This document shows, piece after piece, positions 24,030 to 28,628 of a stretch of 28,628 nt of DNA (position 1 is its first letter; every line of letters starts with the position of its first letter). This DNA comes from JABEVB01 sp049965775 (lineage in GTDB: Bacteria > Planctomycetota > Phycisphaerae > WQYP01), in contig JBMFVX010000026.1 in the NCBI GenBank assembly GCA_049965775.1, forward strand, positions 1 through 28,628. The letters are read 5' to 3'. Below the pieces are notes generated by a model, which was not told the origin of the DNA, searched no databases, and saw nothing but the letters and a program-made list of their open reading frames with translations. A program made the translations under genes and the position numbers.

Positions 24030-24050
24030 GCGTAAGCGTTCACGGGCCTG

Positions 24051-24335
24051 AAGGAGTAAGCGAGGGTGTGGGCTCTCCCGCGATGTGATTGCTGCTGGTT
24101 TGATGAAGAACTCAAAGACGCTACGTTGTTGCTGGGTGCAGGTGGCCATGTCCGACCAGATGCGTTCACCCCTTTGCCGCCCTCGCTCGCCGCGCGTTCC
24201 TTGCGTGACATGGCGATCCAGCACGACAAAGCCGATGGCTTGTTCCGCCAGATTATTAGTTGGCTTTAGGCCTGGTGTCTTGGTAAATCGAAAATAAGAG
24301 TCCCCGTTCCAGCGGAATCGTTGAGCCATGTTTTG
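24051..24335 (-). pseudogene. IS66-family transposase, C-terminal fragment
   Basis: The minus-strand frame reads NMAQRFRWNGDSYFRFTKTP, LKPTNNLAEQAIGFVVLDRH, VTQGTRGERGRQRGERIWSD and MATCTQQQRSVFEFFIKPA. This is the C-terminal part of an IS66 (TnpC) transposase, including the last catalytic Glu in NNLAEQAI. The rest of the DDE domain and the usual tnpA/tnpB genes are absent. It lies antisense between the two secreted-protein copies, so it is a remnant of an insertion after or during their duplication. The open frame extends to 24389 but resemblance is weaker beyond ~24335. Confidence 0.82.
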
Positions 24336-24498
24336 GGCCGGTTTACGCTTGCTTGGTATGTACATCCATAGCCGCTTTGACCAAATCATTTGAGCCGAAT
24401 TCTTTTATCAGACGGATCTTAATGGAATGCTGGAATCTTATGCCAAACTCTTTTATGGAAATTTATTTGCATTTCTTCTGGGGAGGAGGGTAGACTCT

Positions 24499-24512
24499 AC
24501 CTAACGTTAGGT
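24499..24512. promoter_or_regulatory. 14-bp perfect palindrome, possible operator, upstream of copy 2
   Basis: ACCTAACGTTAGGT, self-complementary over 14 bases, 73 bases before the copy 2 start codon. No equivalent lies upstream of copy 1. Its form suits a dimeric regulator; a mobile-element end is the alternative, as an IS66 remnant lies just upstream. Confidence 0.4.
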
Positions 24513-24540
24513 TCCTCTTGATTCTGAACTAGCCGAAAGG

Positions 24541-24556
24541 CCGTGAACGGTCACGG
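24541..24556. other. Short hairpin CCGTGA-ACGG-TCACGG before copy 2
   Basis: Perfect 6-bp stem with a 4-base loop, 28 bases before the copy 2 start codon and just ahead of its ribosome site. It could affect translation or be an operator half-site pair. Confidence 0.3.
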
Positions 24557-24584
24557 AAGTCGCTTGTCTAAAAAAGGATTCCGA

Positions 24585-26213
24585 ATGAAACGATTGACTG
24601 TCTTAGTCGCGGGTGCGGTGCTGATGTCGCTGACGTCAATGACACGAGCCGCGGTGCTTCCGGGCGGAAAGGCGTTCGGATATATGATTTTTCCGACCAG
24701 GCCAAGAGTGCCGAAAAAATATGACGGTGGCTTCTCCATGTATTCCGCGGCTTGGCCGCTCTTGTTGCGGTATCCGGGGCATCAATTTCAATCGGGGCTG
24801 TGCGGCACTTGGATGCGGTCGCAGTATGCAGGCAAGAGGCCGGCAAATTTATACTCCGATATAGAAGGTGGGCTTGGATGGTGGCGCGGCACCCGATTTC
24901 CCACGGCGGCGCCTAAGTTTCATCTCGGAGGGGTTGCGTATAACTGGCATCGTATCATAGATGCTCCTTACAGTGCGGATTGGAAGCACAATCCTCGTGC
25001 TGGTTATGGTGTAGCCCAGCTTAGTCCCTGGTTGTTATTTCCGCCAGATGGACTGACCTTGAAGCCGGGCACCAACGGTCAACTGTTCGGGTATGGCTAT
25101 CTCCCGTTGCCGCTTACTGATCCACAGGCCACAACCGACGGCAAAAATGTCCCTATGGGCAATCACTGCTGGACCTTGTTTCTTAATACCCGAAACTTCA
25201 GGGGGCCGGTTTGCTTTTTTACCCCGTATTTCTGGAACCGTTCCGCTGCTACGCGCCCCCGGCTTGTTGGTAAGCTGCTCGACTCGCGTTGGTCGCTTGC
25301 TAATAAGGCTTATCAAATGGAGACGCAGTATCTTCCGGCAGCCATCAGCCGGATAAGTTCGGGCACATACGCGCGTCTTGGACAGGTATCTTTTCCTGCG
25401 GACCGCGAGGGGCGATCGGTCCTGCTTAACCGGCTTCTGTGCTACAGTCGCGAAGCTCTCTGGGACCCCGTAAAAGCTTGGTTTAACGGTGGGCCAGCGG
25501 TCAGCGGCAGGCTCCGCGTATCGCAGGCCTTTGGGCAACATTTTCCACCGGTAGTTTGGTCTACCTGGAAGCTTTATGCCAGCGGTACCCCAAAGTCACA
25601 GCGAGGGAGCCTGCCGTGGCAGCACTTAGCAAAGGCCTTTCTTCCCGATCCGGCGTCGTACGGGTTTGTCTGGAATAGGCAGTTGGTGCACATAGGCCCT
25701 CATGGCAACCGAGCTTTGTTGCCGAGGTTTTACAAGCTTCTGTATGTCAATAAAAAAGCCAAATGGCAGGCGGTGCATGCGGCTGATGTTCCCGATGCAA
25801 CCCAACTTAAGGGCATCAACTTTTATGCGCAAAAGTGGCGGCGTCCCAAACCCTATACCACACCAGATGGCCCGAACAGTGCCTTTAAGAAGCCCGGGCC
25901 GGCTGCCGGGCCGTTTTACGCTCATTTGAGCGATGGCTCTGTGGTTACGTATTACTGGTATCGTTTTGAAGATCAGCCCGCGCTGCTCCATGCCGACCTT
26001 AGTCAGGCCGAACGCGATAAAATGCAAATACGGGCCGAAATGATTCAGCGTCTTTGGACAAAAAATCGTCAGTACCTGCCGCCGCCGACACAGGGTACGG
26101 TGGCCTCCCTCGACCCGGCGCAAATTGTCACGCCGCCAAAAGGCCTGGCCATCGGGTATGTGCCGATTGTTACCCGCCAGCAGTGGGCGGGCGATCGCGG
26201 GGCTGGGCAGTAA
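24585..26213 (+). CDS. Secreted protein of unknown family, tandem copy 2
   Basis: A 542-residue paralogue of the protein at 22394. The mature part differs at only four residues (Lys to Arg, Ile to Met, Pro to Arg, and Asn to Asp near the C-terminus). The signal peptide, MKRLTVLVAGAVLMSLTSMT then RA, is related to copy 1 but differs at many positions. The start ATG 24585 has AAGGA 6 bases upstream; the frame's 14 extra residues to 24543 lack support. A 14-bp palindrome and a hairpin lie in its own upstream DNA, so it may be regulated differently from copy 1. Function unknown. Confidence 0.82.
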   Translation: MKRLTVLVAGAVLMSLTSMTRAAVLPGGKAFGYMIFPTRPRVPKKYDGGFSMYSAAWPLLLRYPGHQFQSGLCGTWMRSQYAGKRPANLYSDIEGGLGWWRGTRFPTAAPKFHLGGVAYNWHRIIDAPYSADWKHNPRAGYGVAQLSPWLLFPPDGLTLKPGTNGQLFGYGYLPLPLTDPQATTDGKNVPMGNHCWTLFLNTRNFRGPVCFFTPYFWNRSAATRPRLVGKLLDSRWSLANKAYQMETQYLPAAISRISSGTYARLGQVSFPADREGRSVLLNRLLCYSREALWDPVKAWFNGGPAVSGRLRVSQAFGQHFPPVVWSTWKLYASGTPKSQRGSLPWQHLAKAFLPDPASYGFVWNRQLVHIGPHGNRALLPRFYKLLYVNKKAKWQAVHAADVPDATQLKGINFYAQKWRRPKPYTTPDGPNSAFKKPGPAAGPFYAHLSDGSVVTYYWYRFEDQPALLHADLSQAERDKMQIRAEMIQRLWTKNRQYLPPPTQGTVASLDPAQIVTPPKGLAIGYVPIVTRQQWAGDRGAGQ

Positions 26214-26220
26214 GCATGAA
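24651..26220 (+). repeat. 1,570-bp direct repeat, copy 2 (mature coding region)
   Basis: Counterpart of 22460-24029 at an offset of 2,191 bases. The longest difference-free run is about 900 bases (from ~24818 to ~25714), and four of six differences cluster in the first 170 bases. Confidence 0.9.
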
Positions 26221-26586
26221 ACTTTGTGGGTTTCCCGTGGAGTGTGAATTTGCTTCTTGCGTAGATGTTAATAGCTAAGCGGGATGGCTCTCTGCGGGCG
26301 TCTGCCGATCCTTGGGGTGGGGAGCGGTAAAATTGTGCGCAGTTGCCATCAATAGCCTTAATCTTGACTTTTTGCTTCGGTGGCGTTAGTTTTTAAGCAG
26401 TTTTCGTGGGCGAAAGCTGACTGTGGCCGTGGATTGTTGGTTGTGGCGGCTCTCGCCGACGGCAGAGAATTTCCTCCGGCAAGGATTTGCAGGGCCAGAT
26501 CACTCGTACCAGCGATTGTTTTGCCAATGCAGTACAGCCGCGGGCGGGTATAAGTCGGCCGAAAGCCGGCGCATGAAAGGGTTTTT
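26214..26586. other. Gene-free stretch before rpmF
   Basis: No convincing coding sequence. The DUF177/YceD gene that often precedes rpmF is not here. A weak promoter-like pair TTGACT (26364-26369), 17 bases, TAGTTT (26387-26392) is the best candidate for rpmF-plsX transcription. A tataag at about 26548 and a small CGGC/GCCG hairpin lie closer to the gene. Confidence 0.45.
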
Positions 26587-26769
26587 ATGTTACCAGTTGC
26601 ACGAACCAGTAAGTCGCGTAAGGGCATGCGCCGGGCACATCATGCGCTCAAGGGTGCGAATTTTTCAAAATGCCCCACATGTGGCGAGCCTAAACTGCCG
26701 CACCGGGCGTGCAGCAACTGCGGGCACGTTAACCGCCGCCTTTCACTGGTAAAAGCTGAAAAGGCTTAA
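26587..26769 (+). CDS. rpmF: 50S ribosomal protein bL32
   Basis: A 60-residue bL32, full length, on the large ribosomal subunit near the exit side. The start MLPVARTSKSRKGMRRAHHA is typical. Four cysteines (CPTC and CSNC, in CPTCGEPKLPHRACSNCGH) make the zinc-binding form of the protein. AAAGG lies ahead of the ATG. plsX follows after 45 bases, the conserved rpmF-plsX order of many bacteria. Confidence 0.97.
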   Translation: MLPVARTSKSRKGMRRAHHALKGANFSKCPTCGEPKLPHRACSNCGHVNRRLSLVKAEKA

Positions 26770-26814
26770 CGGTTGATCGTTTCGCGGGAACATTTCATGG
26801 CTGCGGAGTGAACG

Positions 26815-27816
26815 ATGCGCATCGCCATAGATGCCATGGGTGGGGATCATGCACCCGATCAGATCATTCAAGGCGCACTCGATGCGCTTCCCTCGCTTGA
26901 GCTAGGAGACGAGTTAATACTCGTTGGCCCTGAGGCACTGCTGCGCGAAAAACTCGGTGCCGATGCCGTGCATAACCCTCTGATAAAATTGCATGATGCC
27001 GAAGAGGTCATTTCGATGGACGATTCGCCTGTGGAAGCGGTACGCCACAAGCGAAAAAGCTCGATCGTCAAGATGGTGAAACTTGCAGCGGCCGGCGGAG
27101 CTGATGCGATTATTTCGGCCGGCAATACCGGAGCGCTGGTGGCTGCGGGCGTGCTCATGCTCAAGGCGCTCCCTGGGGTAGATCGCCCCGGTATTGCGGT
27201 GCACATACCTACTGTGCATGGCCCATTTATGCTGTGTGATGCCGGGGCCAATGTGCAGCCCAAGCCACAGCACCTGCTGCAATATGCCGTTGCGGCGTCG
27301 GTTTACAGTCAGGTTCTCGGCCATGTGGTGTCGCCGCGGGTAGGCCTCTTGAATATTGGGGCCGAGCCGGAAAAAGGCACCACCCTGGTAAAAGATGCGC
27401 GCGAGCTTATGCAGCAGGAGCCGGGTCTTAATTTTGTCGGTTTTGTAGAAGCTCGTGACATGTTTAATAAGCCATGCGATGTGTTAATCACCGATGGTTT
27501 TACGGGTAACGTGGTGCTGAAGGTGATCGAGGGCTTGGGTACTTCGTTCATGCAAATCATAAAAAAGCAGGCCAAAGCGGCCAAGCCGGAACTTTTGGCC
27601 GAATTAAGCGGCGTGCTGCGGGCCATCGAGTGTCAATACGACCATGAAGAATATGGTGGTGCGATGCTGCTGGGGGTGCGAGCTATGTTTGTGAAAGTGC
27701 ATGGATCTACCAAAGCTCGCGGCATTTGCAATGCGGTTAAGTCTGTACGTGATGCCGGGCGGCACAATATTAATTCCCAACTTGTAACTCGGCTAGCGCA
27801 TCTGGTTGCCCAATAA
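26815..27816 (+). CDS. plsX: Phosphate acyltransferase PlsX
   Basis: A 333-residue soluble enzyme that moves an acyl chain from acyl-ACP to phosphate, giving acyl-phosphate for PlsY in phospholipid synthesis. Recognised by MRIAIDAMGGDHAPDQIIQG at the start, EEVISMDDSPVEAVRHKRKS, ADAIISAGNTGALVAAG, NIGAEPEKGT, CDVLITDGFTGNVVLKVIEG, YGGAMLLGV and VKVHGSTKARGICNAV. Length is usual. CGGAG stands 7 bases before the ATG. In many bacteria fabH follows plsX; here a transposase fragment lies downstream instead. Confidence 0.97.
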   Translation: MRIAIDAMGGDHAPDQIIQGALDALPSLELGDELILVGPEALLREKLGADAVHNPLIKLHDAEEVISMDDSPVEAVRHKRKSSIVKMVKLAAAGGADAIISAGNTGALVAAGVLMLKALPGVDRPGIAVHIPTVHGPFMLCDAGANVQPKPQHLLQYAVAASVYSQVLGHVVSPRVGLLNIGAEPEKGTTLVKDARELMQQEPGLNFVGFVEARDMFNKPCDVLITDGFTGNVVLKVIEGLGTSFMQIIKKQAKAAKPELLAELSGVLRAIECQYDHEEYGGAMLLGVRAMFVKVHGSTKARGICNAVKSVRDAGRHNINSQLVTRLAHLVAQ

Positions 27817-27951
27817 TGCCTTTAAACCAAAGTTCCACCATCTCTGGCACACCTCTCGGCGCTGTAACCTCTTGTTAAATCCAGCGTTACGTCACGTTTG
27901 CGGCTGATTTTGGCCGGCAAAGTGTACCCATGTAATTGTTGTATGTTGTGC

Positions 27952-27980
27952 TTGACATGATGTTTTAATCATGTTATAAC
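27952..27980 (+). promoter_or_regulatory. Strong sigma70-type promoter with internal dyad, leaderless transposase transcript
   Basis: TTGACA (27952-27957), 17-bp spacer, TATAAC (27975-27980). The expected start point, 7 bases after the -10, is the A of the ATG at 27987, so the message would be leaderless. The spacer holds an inverted repeat ACATGAT-GTTTTA-ATCATGT (27955-27974), placed where a repressor would block polymerase. Confidence 0.75.
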
Positions 27981-27986
27981 GTGCTC

Positions 27987-28568
27987 ATGTACATTGACGT
28001 GGTCCCCAACCGTAATTTCCCGCCCGCCGTGCTCCTGCGTAAATCCGTACGCGTGGGTAATAAAGTGCGTAAAGAGACCCTCGCCAACCTCTCCGAGCTA
28101 TCCCCTGCACAGATCGAGGCCATGCGAAAGGTGCTCAGCAGCGATACACCCGCTGACTTCGGTGATGCACAACGCTTTTATATCACCCGCTCTACCCCAC
28201 ATGGCCATGTACAGGCGGCCTTACGTATGGCACAACGTCTGGGGCTTGAACGCCTCATCGCCGCCAAACACTCACGCCAACGCAGCCTGGTTATGGCTAT
28301 GATCTTGGCAAGAGTACTGTTTCCAGCCTCCAAGCTGGCTACCGTGGCCCAATGGCCCCACAATACACTTGCCGCCGAACTGGGCGTACAGGATGCCACC
28401 GAAGATGAGCTTTACGCCGCCTTACAATGGCTGCAGGAACGTCAGCCTGCTATCGAACAACGCCTGGCCCAACGTCACCTCCAAGATAACGCCCAGGTGT
28501 ACTATGACCTGTCGAGTTCCTATTATACAGGCCGTCATTGCCCCCTGGCCGGAATGCCATTAACTTAG
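27987..28568 (+). pseudogene. IS1634-like (IS4 superfamily) transposase, N-terminal part
   Basis: About 193 residues: MYIDVVPNRNFPPAVLLRKS, VRKETLANLSELSPAQIEAM, LERLIAAKHSRQRSLVMAMI, SKLATVAQWPHNTLAAELGV and QVYYDLSSSYYTGRHCPLAG. This is the N-terminal half of IS1634-type transposases, which are normally over 400 residues. The first catalytic Asp lies in VYYDLSSSY. The expected continuation after CPLA (a GYSRD-type run) is replaced by MPLT and a stop at 28568, so the gene is broken there, probably by another insertion whose sequence continues past the window. The start at 27987 matches the family and the leaderless promoter. Confidence 0.82.
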
Positions 28569-28628
28569 TGCCGTAAGTTCTTTTGCCATAAGCACTTACA
28601 TGTAGTTGTGTAAGTATCACGATGATAG
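28557..28628. other. Foreign sequence interrupting the transposase, continues out of window
   Basis: After CPLAG the sequence no longer reads as IS1634 transposase in any frame. It contains ACTTAC-atgtagttgt-GTAAGT, a 6-bp inverted repeat with a 10-base loop. It may be the end of a nested insertion element; only about 70 bases are visible. Confidence 0.35.

Noticed and set aside
1..28628. CRISPR arrays, tRNA and rRNA genes
   Set aside because: No regularly spaced direct repeats and no tRNA- or rRNA-like sequence were seen on reading through; a covariance search was not possible.

Overview
This is a bacterial chromosome segment, GC-rich by eye. It carries Shine-Dalgarno-led genes, a futalosine-route menaquinone gene (mqnC), two members of outer-membrane-bridge families (YdbH-like and YnbE/YdbL-like), a TonB-like protein, and many secreted or membrane proteins with few known relatives. 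Taken together this suggests a diderm of the Planctomycetota (possibly Phycisphaerae). That placement is inference from gene content only; no rRNA or tRNA gene was seen.

Layout. 1-901: 5' part of a group II intron with a reverse transcriptase gene cut off inside its RT domain. 1280-2107 (-): amidohydrolase. 2108-2422: gene-free, hairpin-rich leader with an inverted pair of a dispersed 19-bp repeat and a terminator-like hairpin. 2423-5127 (+): mqnC, a TPR/YggX-like fusion protein, and greA. 5198-7383 (+): TonB-like protein and a membrane-associated metallophosphoesterase. 7550-14622 (+): a large membrane protein with a GATase-like segment, an ABC ATPase, an internally duplicated ABC-2 permease and a HEAT-repeat exoprotein. 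The ATPase and permease overlap by one base. 17657-14680 (-): cysteine desulfurase, YdbH-like protein and YnbE-YdbL fusion lipoprotein, tightly spaced. 17855-18348: IS3-family remnant. 18480-19668: Gfo/Idh/MocA oxidoreductase broken by a frameshift. 19767-22303: an M16 peptidase pair, the first inactive and the second active. 22394-26213: two tandem copies of an unrecognised secreted 542-residue protein, with an antisense IS66 transposase fragment between them. 26587-27816: rpmF-plsX. 27952-28568: 5' part of an IS1634-like transposase gene with a textbook leaderless promoter.

How the genes fit together. Several loci concern the cell envelope: YdbH/YnbE/YdbL (phospholipid bridging in E. coli), TonB-like, the ABC exporter block, PlsX (phospholipid precursor), the M16 pair and the secreted tandem proteins. 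The most notable points are: (i) the compact ydbH plus ynbE-ydbL fusion behind a cysteine desulfurase; (ii) the YggX-like domain fused to TPRs and carrying two CxxC motifs; (iii) the tandem secreted genes, whose near-identity begins exactly at the predicted signal-peptidase site while their signal sequences are only about 60% identical. Four mobile-element pieces (group II intron, IS3, IS66, IS1634), none complete within the window, mark this as a region of insertion and decay.
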